Counted from the stretch's first letter, positions 31,612-41,429 are shown. The stretch: 42,554 nt of DNA from JAIUNP01 sp020161975 (GCA_036745275.1 DAIOGK010000029.1:1-42554), one strand, 5' to 3'. A program made the numbers and translations. Notes: generated from the letters alone by a model not told the origin.

Positions 31612-33327
31612 ATGAATATTGATGTCGCGCCCGCTCGCAACGACGAATCCGGCCGTGAAATTCCCGGCGCGCAGGCGCTGCGTCGTGGGCTCTCTCTGCT
31701 CGATATCGTTGCAGGCAGCGCAAAGCCGCTCCGCTTTTTTGAGATTGCCGAACTGTCCGGGCTGTCCAAACCCACTGCCCATCGGATGCTGGCGACGCTG
31801 GTCGAAGCGGCGCTCCTGCGGTTTGACGAGCGCGACCAGACATACAGCCTCGGGTTCCGGCTATTTGAAATGGCGCACCTTGTCTGGGACCGCTTCGATC
31901 TGCGCAGCGCGGCAGAGCCGGAACTTGAACGGCTGCGCGATCTCGCCGATGAGACGGTGCGGCTTTCAATCCTGAACGGCGACGATGTGCTCTATGTCGA
32001 CCAGCGCGAGGCAGCCCAGCCCGTGCGGATCGGCAATGGTGTGGGTGGTCGCGCCGCCGCCCATGCCAGCGGGGCCGGCAAGGCGATGTTGGCCCACCTC
32101 GATCCCCTGGTGCGGGAACAGGTCCTGAACCGGCTGACGCTCACCCGCTTCACACCCAATACGATTACCGACCGTGCGGCTCTTGCCAGCCATCTCGATC
32201 TGACCAAGGCGCGCGGCTACGCGCTATCGTTTGACGAGCAGCACATCGGGGTCAGTTCCATCGCCTGCGCAATCACCGATCACCGCGGCCGCACCATCGG
32301 TGCGGTTGCCATCATAGGTCCGTCGTACCGGCTGGATGTCAGCCGGCTGCACGGTCTCGGTCGCGACGTCATGGAGGCGGCTCGGCGCATATCAGGAAAT
32401 GCAGGCCAACTTGCCATGTCCATGACGACCTCTCCCAGGCCGCTCGGCCACAACCGCGAGGATGTCGCGTCTGTCGTGCCCACCAATGCGTTCGTGGGCG
32501 AAGGGCCCATATGGCTTCCGGGCACACGCGAACTGGCATTCGTCGACATTCTCAGCCCGGCGATCATCGTATCCGATCCGGCGAGCGGAACCTTTCGCAA
32601 TTTCCCGATGCCCGAACTGGTCAGCGCGGTCGTGCCGCGCAGCCGCGGCGGTTATCTTGCCGCCATGCAGAGCGGTCTGAAGGCCGTCGACCTTACTTCT
32701 GGCCAGATCAGCACGATCGCATCGCCAGAGGCGGCAAAGCCGGGCAACCGTTTCAATGACGGCAAATGTGACCGCCGCGGCCGCTTCTGGGGCGGCACGA
32801 TGGCGATCGATACAACACCGGGGCAGGGGGCGCTGTATCGTCTGGATGTCGACGGACAATGTCAACTGATGGACAGTGGTTTCACCATCTCCAACGGGCT
32901 GGGCTGGAGCCCCGATAACCGGCTGTTCTATTTTACCGATACGGGCGCACGCCGCATCTATGTCTATGATTTTGACCTCGACAGCGGTTCGATCGCCAAC
33001 CGCCGCACCTTCGTGCAGGTGCCGGAAGGCGTCGGCAATCCCGACGGGCTCGCCGTCGACAGCCAGGGATATGTCTGGTCCGCCCATTGGGATGGCTGGT
33101 GCGTGACGCGCTATGACCCCAATGGCAAGGCCGATCGCGTTATCAACCTGCCTGTCCCGCGACCGACCAGTTGCGCCTTCGGCGGCCCTGACCTTTCGAC
33201 ACTCTATGTCACCAGCGCCCGAATCCGGCTTACGGCCCAGCAACTGGCCGATGCACCGCTCTCGGGAAGCGTGTTTGCCATTTCAACCGGTGTGCGCGGT
33301 CTGGCCGAAACGCCGTTTGCAGGATGA
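31612..33327 (+). CDS. IclR regulator fused to SMP-30/gluconolactonase
   Basis: This 571-aa protein has two parts. Residues 18-265 form an IclR regulator: a winged helix with LSGLSKPTAHRMLATL (48-63), then an effector domain with GRAAAHASGAGKAMLA and HIGVSSIACAITD. Residues 290-571 form an SMP-30/gluconolactonase/LRE propeller that keeps the metal and catalytic residues: Glu297 (GEGPIW), Asn382, Asn428 (ISNGLGW) and Asp478 (GNPDGLAVD). The reading frame is continuous, with no sign of a sequencing join. It probably senses a sugar acid or lactone and hydrolyses a lactone. It is the first gene of the operon that continues with the ABC ATPase 10 nt later. AGAAGG upstream supports the start. Confidence 0.93.
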   Translation: MNIDVAPARNDESGREIPGAQALRRGLSLLDIVAGSAKPLRFFEIAELSGLSKPTAHRMLATLVEAALLRFDERDQTYSLGFRLFEMAHLVWDRFDLRSAAEPELERLRDLADETVRLSILNGDDVLYVDQREAAQPVRIGNGVGGRAAAHASGAGKAMLAHLDPLVREQVLNRLTLTRFTPNTITDRAALASHLDLTKARGYALSFDEQHIGVSSIACAITDHRGRTIGAVAIIGPSYRLDVSRLHGLGRDVMEAARRISGNAGQLAMSMTTSPRPLGHNREDVASVVPTNAFVGEGPIWLPGTRELAFVDILSPAIIVSDPASGTFRNFPMPELVSAVVPRSRGGYLAAMQSGLKAVDLTSGQISTIASPEAAKPGNRFNDGKCDRRGRFWGGTMAIDTTPGQGALYRLDVDGQCQLMDSGFTISNGLGWSPDNRLFYFTDTGARRIYVYDFDLDSGSIANRRTFVQVPEGVGNPDGLAVDSQGYVWSAHWDGWCVTRYDPNGKADRVINLPVPRPTSCAFGGPDLSTLYVTSARIRLTAQQLADAPLSGSVFAISTGVRGLAETPFAG

Positions 33328-33337
33328 GGACCATTTG

Positions 33338-34429
33338 ATGTCCAGCATCAATCTCAGGAATGTTCGCAAGTCCTTCGGCACGACCCATGTGTTGCATGGG
33401 ATCGACCTCGACATTCCGGACGGCGCATTTGCGGTGTTTGTCGGCCCCTCCGGCTGCGGCAAATCGACGTTGCTGCGCCTCATCTGCGGGCTGGATGACG
33501 TGACCGACGGCACCATCGCCATCGATGAGGAGATCGTCAACGACGTGCCGCCGGCCAAGCGCGGCATCGCCATGGTGTTCCAGAGCTATGCGCTCTACCC
33601 CCACATGAGCGTCAAGCAGAACATGGCCTATTCGCTGAAGCTTGCGCGGACGCCTGCGGACGAGATCGACCGACGGGTTGGCGCGGCGGCCGAGGTGCTG
33701 CGCCTCGACAAGCTGCTGGACCGCAAGCCGCGCCAGCTTTCCGGTGGCCAGCGCCAGCGTGTCGCCATTGGCCGGGCCATCGTGCGCGAACCGAAGATCT
33801 TCCTGTTCGATGAGCCGTTGTCGAACCTCGATGCCTCGCTCCGCGTGGACATGCGCGCCGAAATCGCCACGCTGAAGGCCCGTCTCGGCACCACCATGGT
33901 TTATGTCACGCATGACCAGATCGAGGCGATGACCCTGGCCGATACGATCGTCGTCATGAATGCGGGCAGGATCGAACAGGCGGGCGCGCCGATGGAACTT
34001 TATGCGCGGCCAGCCAACCGCTTTGTCGCCGCCTTCATCGGTTCTCCGCGGATGAACATGGTGCCGGGGATGGTCGATGGCAGCGGGCAGGTGACGCTCA
34101 TGGACGGTCTGAAGTTGCCGTTGCGGGTCGCCGGCAGCGCCGGTCCGGTCACGGTCGGTGCCCGCGCCGAACACCTGCTGCTTTCGCCGCCCAGGGGCGC
34201 GCCCGCCATTCGGGGTGTCGCAACCGTTATCGAGCGGCTCGGCTCGGACACATTTGTGCATCTGCGCGTTGATGGCGTCGAAAATCCGGTGATCGTCCGC
34301 CAGGTCGGAGACGATGTGATCGCGCCGGGCACGACGCTCGACATCGGCTTTGATCCGGTAACGCTGCATGTCTTCGGCGAGGACGGAAAGCGGCTGGAGA
34401 GCGCCACACAGGAAAGAACGGCGGCATGA
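33338..34429 (+). CDS. Sugar ABC transporter ATPase (UgpC/MalK type)
   Basis: This is the ATPase of a CUT1-type carbohydrate importer. The 363-aa protein has Walker A GPSGCGKST (36-44), signature LSGGQ (134-138), Walker B FLFDEP (155-160) and a C-terminal TOBE regulatory domain (about 235-360). The start at 33338 has GAGGA upstream. It overlaps the SDR gene by 4 nt. Solute-binding protein and permeases follow after the SDR. Confidence 0.95.
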   Translation: MSSINLRNVRKSFGTTHVLHGIDLDIPDGAFAVFVGPSGCGKSTLLRLICGLDDVTDGTIAIDEEIVNDVPPAKRGIAMVFQSYALYPHMSVKQNMAYSLKLARTPADEIDRRVGAAAEVLRLDKLLDRKPRQLSGGQRQRVAIGRAIVREPKIFLFDEPLSNLDASLRVDMRAEIATLKARLGTTMVYVTHDQIEAMTLADTIVVMNAGRIEQAGAPMELYARPANRFVAAFIGSPRMNMVPGMVDGSGQVTLMDGLKLPLRVAGSAGPVTVGARAEHLLLSPPRGAPAIRGVATVIERLGSDTFVHLRVDGVENPVIVRQVGDDVIAPGTTLDIGFDPVTLHVFGEDGKRLESATQERTAA

Positions 34430-35241
34430 ACACGTCGGCAACCATCGCCGTCCCCGAGGGGGAATCGCCCCTTGCCGGCGCCCGCTATCCCGATCTTCAG
34501 GGAATGCCGGTGCTGGTCACCGGCGCCGGATCCGGTATCGGATCGAGTATTGCACTGCATTTTGCCGCGCAGGGCGCGCGCGTCGCCGGCATGGACATCA
34601 GCGCTGCCGCATTGGCGGAAACCGCGCAGACCATCCACTCGATCACCGGCAACACCATCGAAACCGCCATCGTTGACTTGCGGAACATTGCGGCGATGAA
34701 GGCCGCGATCGCCGATCTTTCCGGTCGCACCGGCGCTTTCCGCACATTGATCAACAATGCCGGCGATGATGCGCGCGTCCCCTGGGATCAGGTGACGCCG
34801 GACTATTGGAACGACCGGTTTGAGGTCAACGTCCGTCACCAGTTCTTCGCAGCGCAAGCCGTCGCGCCGGCCATGGCCGCAGCCGGCGGCGGTGCGATCA
34901 TCAACCTTGGCTCGATCTCGTGGATGTTCGGTGCGGTCGGTCTGATCGCCTACACGACCGGCAAATCCGCGATCATGGGGTTGACCAAATCGCTCGCCCG
35001 GGAACTCGGCGCCAGCGGCATCCGGGTCAACTCGATCGCGCCGGGCATGATCTGGACCCGGAAGCAGATCGACAGGGCCATGGCGGACGATCCGGCCAAG
35101 TTCGAACGCTACCTTGATCGCCAGTGCATCAAGGAACATCTCGATGCATCCGACATTGCCCGCATGGCGCTTTGGCTCGCCTCCAGGGAGGCGCGACACT
35201 GCGCCGGACAGACCTACATCGTCGATGGCGGCGTCGTCTGA
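34426..35241 (+). CDS. SDR family oxidoreductase
   Basis: This is a classical short-chain dehydrogenase of 271 aa. It has the NAD(P) motif TGAGSGIG (32-39), NNAG (110-113), catalytic Ser163 or Ser165, Tyr176 and Lys180 (YTTGK), and PGMIWT after the active site. Asp57 at the end of beta-2 suggests NAD rather than NADP. It probably oxidises the imported sugar to a lactone that the SMP-30 domain opens. The substrate is not known. Confidence 0.93.
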   Translation: MNTSATIAVPEGESPLAGARYPDLQGMPVLVTGAGSGIGSSIALHFAAQGARVAGMDISAAALAETAQTIHSITGNTIETAIVDLRNIAAMKAAIADLSGRTGAFRTLINNAGDDARVPWDQVTPDYWNDRFEVNVRHQFFAAQAVAPAMAAAGGGAIINLGSISWMFGAVGLIAYTTGKSAIMGLTKSLARELGASGIRVNSIAPGMIWTRKQIDRAMADDPAKFERYLDRQCIKEHLDASDIARMALWLASREARHCAGQTYIVDGGVV

Positions 35242-35312
35242 CGCTGCGAACCTGAGGATTTTTCACACGCAACGCGGCCGGGACGAAACGGTCGACACCA
35301 AGGGAGTGAGAC

Positions 35313-36602
35313 ATGACGATCCAGAAAACATCCATGACGCGCCGCCGGTTCGGCCAGTTGGCGACGGCAGGCATTGCGGCCCTCACGGCAAGGCCGGCAA
35401 TGGCCCAGGCCGGAACGGTCAGCTTCATGAGCTTCACCTATGCGGAAGAGCCCAACAAGCCGCATGTGCAGAAGCTGCTGGACGGCTTTGCCGCTGCGGG
35501 CGGCAAGGTCGAAGCCATCGGCTCGGCCTGGGGCGACATGCAGAAAAACATCCTGCTGCGCCAGCGTTCGCGCACCCTGCCGACGACCGCCCAGATTCAG
35601 GAACGCTGGATGCCCTCGCTCGCCACACTGCCCGATATCGTCAACCTCGACGACATCCTCGGGCGCGCAAAACTTGAGGCTGCCATCGATCCGAAGATCC
35701 TGGCCATGGGCCGCGTGAACGGCAAGACGGTTGGTCTGCCGCTCATCACCGGTTCCGTCGGCATGGTGGCAAACAAGGAGGTTCTTGCGAAGGCGGGGGT
35801 CGAGGTGCCCGAGACGCTCGCCGATTTCAAGAAGGCGCTGATCGCCATTCGCGACAAGGTTCCCAATTCGGTGCCCTACGCACCGGCGACCAAGAACGTC
35901 AACTCGATCCCGCTCGATTTCATGATCATGGTCTGGGCGCATGGCGGCCGCATTATCGATGAAACCGGCAAGGTGCTGATCAATTCGGACGCCGGGCGGG
36001 CCACCCTCGCCTTCATGACGGAACTGATGAAGGATCGGCTGATCGCGCCGGAACTCGATCGGCCGGATTCGCGCCGTCTGTTCGGCCAGGGTGCTTGCGG
36101 CTTTTATGCCGATCCGCCGCAGGCCCGCGGATTTGCCCGCGCCTTCTCGGGTCGCGGCGAGGCGGCGGACGCCTTCGTCCTGCCGATCAAGACACCGGTT
36201 CTGAAGGCTGGCGATACGCCCCATTCAATCCAGTGGGGGCATCTGGTCAGCGCGTTCAAGGGACCCATGATGGACGGGCCGGACTCCCCCGGCGCAAAAT
36301 GGCTCAACTACCTGATTTCGGATGCGGCGCAGGGCACGTTCCCGCCCTCGCTCTCGGCGCTGCCGGTCACGAGGTCTGCACAGGCCTTGCCGGTCGTGAC
36401 GAAAGACGCGTTCTTCTCGAACTGGAAAGTGGCCAGCGGCACACCGCTGATCAACGAGATCGGCATCTGGTCGAACGCACCGGAGCTTTCGACGATCCTG
36501 TCCGAGGAATTCCAGGCCGCTGTCCTCGGTCAGAAGCCGTCGGATGCGGCCATTGCTGCCATGGCGAGCCGCATGGAAGCCTCCATGGCAAAGCGCGGCT
36601 AG
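35313..36602 (+). CDS. Sugar ABC transporter substrate-binding protein
   Basis: This 429-aa extracellular solute-binding protein (family 1) begins MTIQKTSMTRRRFGQLATAG, with a twin-arginine signal and likely cleavage after AMA (about residue 31). The mature part is FMSFTYAEEPNKPHVQKLLDGF... with GSVGMVANKEVL. It binds the sugar in the periplasm for the two permeases that follow. It is separated from the SDR by 71 nt and ends 6 nt before the first permease. Confidence 0.94.
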   Translation: MTIQKTSMTRRRFGQLATAGIAALTARPAMAQAGTVSFMSFTYAEEPNKPHVQKLLDGFAAAGGKVEAIGSAWGDMQKNILLRQRSRTLPTTAQIQERWMPSLATLPDIVNLDDILGRAKLEAAIDPKILAMGRVNGKTVGLPLITGSVGMVANKEVLAKAGVEVPETLADFKKALIAIRDKVPNSVPYAPATKNVNSIPLDFMIMVWAHGGRIIDETGKVLINSDAGRATLAFMTELMKDRLIAPELDRPDSRRLFGQGACGFYADPPQARGFARAFSGRGEAADAFVLPIKTPVLKAGDTPHSIQWGHLVSAFKGPMMDGPDSPGAKWLNYLISDAAQGTFPPSLSALPVTRSAQALPVVTKDAFFSNWKVASGTPLINEIGIWSNAPELSTILSEEFQAAVLGQKPSDAAIAAMASRMEASMAKRG

Positions 36603-36608
36603 CCCGGC

Positions 36609-37559
36609 ATGACGAACAGCGCCACCCCAGCCACCACCGGGACATCCGCAGCCACGCTGCGGGTGTCCCCCCTTGCCGAGCGCGGCGGCCTCAAAGCACG
36701 GGAGCGGCGTGTCGGCTGGTTCTTTCTGATCCCGGCCCTTGCTGCCTTCGCGCTGGTGATCCTGTTCCCGTTTCTTAGGGCACTGGCGCTGGCCTTCACG
36801 CGATCCGACCTGCAAACGCCCGAGCCCGTATTCATTGGCCTCGATAATTTCCGAACGATCCTGAACTCGCCCGAAATTCTCGGCTCCTTCGTCACCACCG
36901 CGATTTACGTGACCGCTGTTACCGCGGGCACGCTGGTGCTGGGACTTGCCTGGGCGCTGATCCTCAACCAGCCATTCCGGGGGCAGAAGGCGCTGCGGGC
37001 CCTGTCGCTGATCCCCTGGGTGTTGCCGAGCACCGTGACAGCCTTCATCTGGGGCTGGATCTTCAATTCGCGCTTCGGGGTGCTCAATGCCGTGCTGGTC
37101 AGCGCCGGCGCAATTCCGTTTCCGACCGCCTGGCTTTCGACGCCGGGGGGCGCGATGACGGCCATCGTCATCACCAAGATCTGGTTCTCAATTCCGCTGT
37201 TCATGTCGTTCTTCCTCGCCGGGCTTCAGAGCCTCGACCGTGAGCAGATCGAGGCGGCCCGGGTTGACGGCGCCGGCAACATTGACGTGCTGCGCGATCA
37301 TATTCTTCCGCACCTCAAGCCGGTGCTGCTGGTGGTGATCGTGCTCGGCGTGATCGGCAACCTGCAACATTTCGATACGATCTACGCACTGACCGGCGGC
37401 GGCCCGGTGCGGGCGACCTCCACGCTGTCGATCGAGGTCTATCGCCGCGCCTTCGACCAGTGGGACATCGGCATGGCTTCGGCGGTCGGCCTGCTGTGGG
37501 TCGCAACGATCATGCCGGCGGCGTATTTCTATCTCCGTCAGCTGCTGAAAGGAGTTTGA
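36609..37559 (+). CDS. Sugar ABC transporter permease (MalF type)
   Basis: The 316-aa membrane protein has six predicted spans and the cytoplasmic EAA loop EQIEAARVDGAGNIDVLRDH near residue 215 that contacts the ATPase. The N terminus has a polar extension typical of the first CUT1 permease. It ends 4 nt before the second permease. Confidence 0.94.
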   Translation: MTNSATPATTGTSAATLRVSPLAERGGLKARERRVGWFFLIPALAAFALVILFPFLRALALAFTRSDLQTPEPVFIGLDNFRTILNSPEILGSFVTTAIYVTAVTAGTLVLGLAWALILNQPFRGQKALRALSLIPWVLPSTVTAFIWGWIFNSRFGVLNAVLVSAGAIPFPTAWLSTPGGAMTAIVITKIWFSIPLFMSFFLAGLQSLDREQIEAARVDGAGNIDVLRDHILPHLKPVLLVVIVLGVIGNLQHFDTIYALTGGGPVRATSTLSIEVYRRAFDQWDIGMASAVGLLWVATIMPAAYFYLRQLLKGV

Positions 37560-37563
37560 GCCG

Positions 37564-38400
37564 ATGCTTGATCTCAGCTCCACATCCGCCCGTTTCGTGT
37601 TCGGCCTTATCCTGACCTTGATCGCGATCTTCCTGTTTTTCCCGATCTACTGGCTGATTATCTCGGCCTTCAAGGCCAATTCCGAACTCTATCGCGTCGT
37701 TCCGACCCTGTATCCGCATGAGCCGTCGCTGGTCCATTTCGCCACCGCGCTCGGGCAGGGCAAACTGCCGCTGCAACTAAAAAACTCGCTGCTCGTGTCC
37801 GGTTCAGCAGCGGTTTTGAACACGATACTGGCCATCTATGCCGGCTATTCATTCGCCAAGTTCCGCTATCCCGGCCGGCGCCCGGTGATGGTCATGCTGC
37901 TCTCGGCCCAGGTGTTTCCGTTTGGCCTTCTGCTGATCAGTCTGTACCCGATGATCACCGCGCTCGGGCTGATCGACACGCGCTTCGGACTGGTGCTGTC
38001 CTACATCGTCTTTGCGCTGCCGGTATCCACCTACATGCTCTACAGCTATTTCAGTCAGGTGCCCTCCGAGATGATCGAGGCAGCGCGGGCGGATGGCGCA
38101 AGCGAACTGCGCATCTTCCACACCATCGTGCTGCCGGTGTCGATTCCTGCCATCGTGACCGTGCTCCTCTACGGTTTCATGTGGTCGTGGAACGATCTGC
38201 TCTATTCGCTGACGCTGATCGTGTCCGACGACAAGCGCACCATCGGCCCCGGCATGTTGCTGAGCTATCTCAACGAGATCAACGCCGACTGGGGCGGCGC
38301 CATGGCGGCCTCCATCATCGCCTCGGCGCCGATTGTCGTCGCCTTCGCCTTTCTTCAACGCTGGTTCATCCAGGGCGTCACAGCGGGCTCCGTCAAGTAA
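37564..38400 (+). CDS. Sugar ABC transporter permease (MalG type)
   Basis: The 278-aa membrane protein has six spans and the EAA loop EMIEAARADGASELRIFH near residue 176. It is the second permease of the importer, with AAAGGAG overlapping the end of the previous gene as ribosome site. The enolase-superfamily gene follows 41 nt later. Confidence 0.95.
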   Translation: MLDLSSTSARFVFGLILTLIAIFLFFPIYWLIISAFKANSELYRVVPTLYPHEPSLVHFATALGQGKLPLQLKNSLLVSGSAAVLNTILAIYAGYSFAKFRYPGRRPVMVMLLSAQVFPFGLLLISLYPMITALGLIDTRFGLVLSYIVFALPVSTYMLYSYFSQVPSEMIEAARADGASELRIFHTIVLPVSIPAIVTVLLYGFMWSWNDLLYSLTLIVSDDKRTIGPGMLLSYLNEINADWGGAMAASIIASAPIVVAFAFLQRWFIQGVTAGSVK

Positions 38401-38441
38401 CGGCGCGGATCCGGCTTTGATCCTCAGGACAGGGAAGCACC

Positions 38442-39635
38442 ATGAAAACGCAATCGCAGAGACCGCAAATGATTGGCGAGGACGCCAGAATCGTCGAAGT
38501 GCGCCATTGGCTGGTCCGCGTGCCGTTCCACGCGCCGATTGTCTGGGGCTCGGGCGTCCGCTCCGGCCCGACGCGGCTCCTCTGCGAGATTACCACGGCG
38601 GGCGGCGCCAAGGGCTATGGCGAGACGATCTGCCTGCTCGATGCCATTGAACCGGTGTTCCGCAACATTGTCGCCAAGGTCGCAATCGGCAAGCGTGTCG
38701 ATCAGGCGGAAGTGCTCCACCGCAATGTTCTGGGCGCCGGCTATTATCACCACAAGCGCGCGGCCATCATGGCGATGTGTGCACTTGAAATGGCGATGTG
38801 GGACGCGCTGGGACGCCTCAGCGGTCTGTCGCTGTCGCAGATGTGGGGCGGGGTGTACCGGAAAAGTGTCGACTTTTCCGCCTATCTCTTCGTGGCCGAT
38901 CCGGCGGCGCTCAAGGACGAGGCCCAGCGCTTCGTCGATCGTAGCTATCGTTCCTTCAAGGTCAAGATCGGTGTCGATGAGCGCAGCGACATATCGCTGG
39001 TCCGGGCGATGCGTGAAACCATCGGCGATTGCGGCCTGCGCGCCGATGTCAACGGCGCCTGGACCATCGGCACGGCCAAGCGCCAGCTGGCAAAGCTGGC
39101 GGAGTACGACCTTTCCTACATCGAACAGCCGCTTGAACTCGATGACTTGCGTGGCCATGCCCATCTCAGGTCCATGCAGCCCGTGCCGGTTGCGCTTGAT
39201 GAAAGCGCCTACACCCTCTCCGATGTCGGCAATATCATCAGGGACGGGGCGGCAGATGTCGTGCTGCTCGATCCGCATGAGGCGGGGGGGCTGTGGCCGT
39301 GCATCAAGGCGGCGGCGGTGTGCGAGGCGGTCGGCATTCCGGTTACCCTGCACAGTGGTGGCGAACTCGGCTTCTCCCAGGCCGCCTATGTCCATCTGGC
39401 CGCATCCATCCCGAACATGACAATCTCGATCGATACCGAACTCGATTACCTTTCTGACGATGTGACCACCGCGCCGTTCGTCATGAACAACGGCGCGCTG
39501 GCGGTGCCGACCGGCCCTGGCCTCGGGGTTGAGCCGGATTTCGACAAGATCAACAAATATCAGGTCGAGGATATTCGTGGCGCCTATCTCGATCCGTCGC
39601 GACCGGACTGGTTCCCGGTCAAACCGGCCTACTAG
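38442..39635 (+). CDS. Mandelate racemase / muconate lactonizing enzyme family protein
   Basis: This 397-aa enolase-superfamily enzyme has the KxK motif (Lys173, Lys175 in FKVKIG), metal ligands Asp202, Glu228 and Asp253 or Glu254 (ALDES), and His304 (VTLHSGG) as a possible second base, with Asp277 beside it. Such enzymes dehydrate sugar acids or isomerise sugar lactones. With the SDR and SMP-30 domain it suggests oxidative sugar catabolism, for example a galactarolactone cycloisomerase-like or aldonate dehydratase step. The subgroup is not decidable by eye. Confidence 0.9.
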   Translation: MKTQSQRPQMIGEDARIVEVRHWLVRVPFHAPIVWGSGVRSGPTRLLCEITTAGGAKGYGETICLLDAIEPVFRNIVAKVAIGKRVDQAEVLHRNVLGAGYYHHKRAAIMAMCALEMAMWDALGRLSGLSLSQMWGGVYRKSVDFSAYLFVADPAALKDEAQRFVDRSYRSFKVKIGVDERSDISLVRAMRETIGDCGLRADVNGAWTIGTAKRQLAKLAEYDLSYIEQPLELDDLRGHAHLRSMQPVPVALDESAYTLSDVGNIIRDGAADVVLLDPHEAGGLWPCIKAAAVCEAVGIPVTLHSGGELGFSQAAYVHLAASIPNMTISIDTELDYLSDDVTTAPFVMNNGALAVPTGPGLGVEPDFDKINKYQVEDIRGAYLDPSRPDWFPVKPAY

Positions 39636-39648
39636 GGTCGGGTCTTTT

Positions 39649-39709
39649 CACGCCGCGGGCGAAACGGCGTGAAGCGCAGGCGCGGGCTTCGGGGCGCCGC
39701 CCCGAAGCC
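39649..39709 (+). terminator. Two tandem hairpins after the sugar operon
   Basis: CACGCCG (39649-39655) pairs with CGGCGTG (39665-39671). GGCTTCGGGGC (39685-39695) pairs perfectly with GCCCCGAAGCC (39699-39709). Neither has a proper T-tract, but the double GC-rich structure in a 171-nt gap is a likely transcription boundary. Confidence 0.5.
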
Positions 39710-39806
39710 GGCAACGGTTGCACAACAGCGCCGCTCTTCGTATCTGGTCGCGGCGTGGCCGGCGCCGGGCGCGCTGCCATGCAAACCGTTCCGAGATTGA
39801 CCCAGC

Positions 39807-41429
39807 ATGATCCGCCTTGAATCCATCAGCAAGCAGACCAGCAGCCGCATGTTGTTCATTGAAGCCTCGGCGGCCCTCAACAAGGGGGAGAAGATCGGGC
39901 TGGTTGGCCCCAATGGCGCGGGCAAGACGACCCTGTTCCGCCTGATCACGGGCGAGGAAACGCCAGACGAGGGCAATGTCTCAGTCGATCGCGGCATCGC
40001 AATCGGCTATTTCAGCCAGGATGTCGGAGAGATGGCCGGCCAGACGGCAGTCGCCGCCGTGATGAATGGCGCCGGACCCGTTAGCACTGTCATTGCTGAA
40101 CTCAAGGCGCTGGAAAGCGCCATGGCCGATCCGGAGGAAGCCGACCGGATGGAGGACATCATTGCCCGCTATGGCGAGGTGCAGGCACAGTTCGAGGAGC
40201 TTGACGGCTATGCGCTCGATGGCCGCGCGCGCGAAGTGCTGGACGGTCTTGGCTTTTCGCAAGAGATGATGGACGGCGATGTCGGCAAGCTTTCGGGCGG
40301 CTGGAAGATGCGTGTCGAACTGGCGCGCATCCTGCTGATGCGCCCGGATGTGATGCTGCTCGACGAGCCGAGCAACCATCTCGATCTCGAAAGCCTGATC
40401 TGGCTGGAGAATTTTCTGACGAACTACGACGGCGCGCTGATGATGACCTCGCATGATCGCGCGTTCATGAACCGCATCGTCAACAAGATCGTCGAGATTG
40501 ACGGCGGAACGCTGACTTCCTACACGGGCGACTACTCTTTCTACGAACAGCAGCGCCAGCAGGCCGAAAAGCAGCAGCAGGCACAGTTCGAGCGCCAGCA
40601 GGCGATGCTTGCCAAGGAAATCGCCTTCATCGAGCGGTTCAAGGCTCGGGCCTCCCACGCGGCGCAGGTGCAGAGCCGCGTCAAGAAACTCGACAAGATC
40701 GAGCGCGTGGAGCCGCCGCGGCGCCGGCAGACCATCGCGTTTGATTTTCCACCCGCGCCGCGCTCAGGCGATGACGTGATCTCCGTCAAGAGCGTTCACA
40801 AGCGCTACGGCAGCCGCAGCATTTACGATGGGCTGGATTTCCACGTCCGCCGGAAGGAGCGCTGGTGCGTGATGGGCGTCAACGGAGCGGGCAAATCCAC
40901 GTTGCTCAAGCTGGTTGCCGGCGCAACCGCGCCCGATGCCGGGTCCGTCACTATCGGCGCCAGCGTGAAGATGGGCTATTTCGCCCAGCATGCCATGGAG
41001 ATGCTCGATGGCGAAGACACGGTGTTCGAATCGCTCGAACGCGCCTTTCCGCAGGCCGGGCAGGGCTCATTGCGGACGCTGGCCGGCTGCTTTGGCTTTT
41101 CCGGCGATGATGTCGACAAGCGCTGCCGCGTCCTCTCGGGCGGCGAGAAGGCGCGCCTGGCCATGGCGCACATGCTTTACGATCCGCCCAATCTTCTGGT
41201 GCTGGACGAACCGACCAACCATCTCGACATGGCCACCAAGGAGATGCTGATCGCGGCATTGTCGGAGTTTGAAGGGACGATGCTGTTCGTCAGCCATGAC
41301 CGCCACTTTCTCGCCGCGCTCTCCAACCGCGTGCTGGAACTGACCCCGGACGGCGTGCACATCTACCCCGGCGGCTATACCGAATATGTCGCCCGCACCG
41401 GCCATGAAGCGCCGGGCCTGCGGGAATAA
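39807..41429 (+). CDS. ABC-F family ATP-binding protein
   Basis: ABC-F proteins are soluble twin ATPases that act on ribosomes. The 540-aa protein has Walker A GPNGAGKTT (33-41), signature LSGGWKMRVELA and Walker B VMLLDEPSNHLD in the first half. A charged linker rich in Gln and Glu (about 245-290) follows. The second half has GVNGAGKST, LSGGEKARLAMA and LLVLDEPTNHLD. No membrane domain is encoded. The subtype (YbiT/EttA/Uup) is not settled. Confidence 0.94.
   Translation: MIRLESISKQTSSRMLFIEASAALNKGEKIGLVGPNGAGKTTLFRLITGEETPDEGNVSVDRGIAIGYFSQDVGEMAGQTAVAAVMNGAGPVSTVIAELKALESAMADPEEADRMEDIIARYGEVQAQFEELDGYALDGRAREVLDGLGFSQEMMDGDVGKLSGGWKMRVELARILLMRPDVMLLDEPSNHLDLESLIWLENFLTNYDGALMMTSHDRAFMNRIVNKIVEIDGGTLTSYTGDYSFYEQQRQQAEKQQQAQFERQQAMLAKEIAFIERFKARASHAAQVQSRVKKLDKIERVEPPRRRQTIAFDFPPAPRSGDDVISVKSVHKRYGSRSIYDGLDFHVRRKERWCVMGVNGAGKSTLLKLVAGATAPDAGSVTIGASVKMGYFAQHAMEMLDGEDTVFESLERAFPQAGQGSLRTLAGCFGFSGDDVDKRCRVLSGGEKARLAMAHMLYDPPNLLVLDEPTNHLDMATKEMLIAALSEFEGTMLFVSHDRHFLAALSNRVLELTPDGVHIYPGGYTEYVARTGHEAPGLRE

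Noticed and set aside
33230..35199. Long minus-strand frames opposite the ABC ATPase and SDR genes
   Set aside because: Plus-strand Walker motifs and SDR catalytic residues settle the direction; these are shadows.
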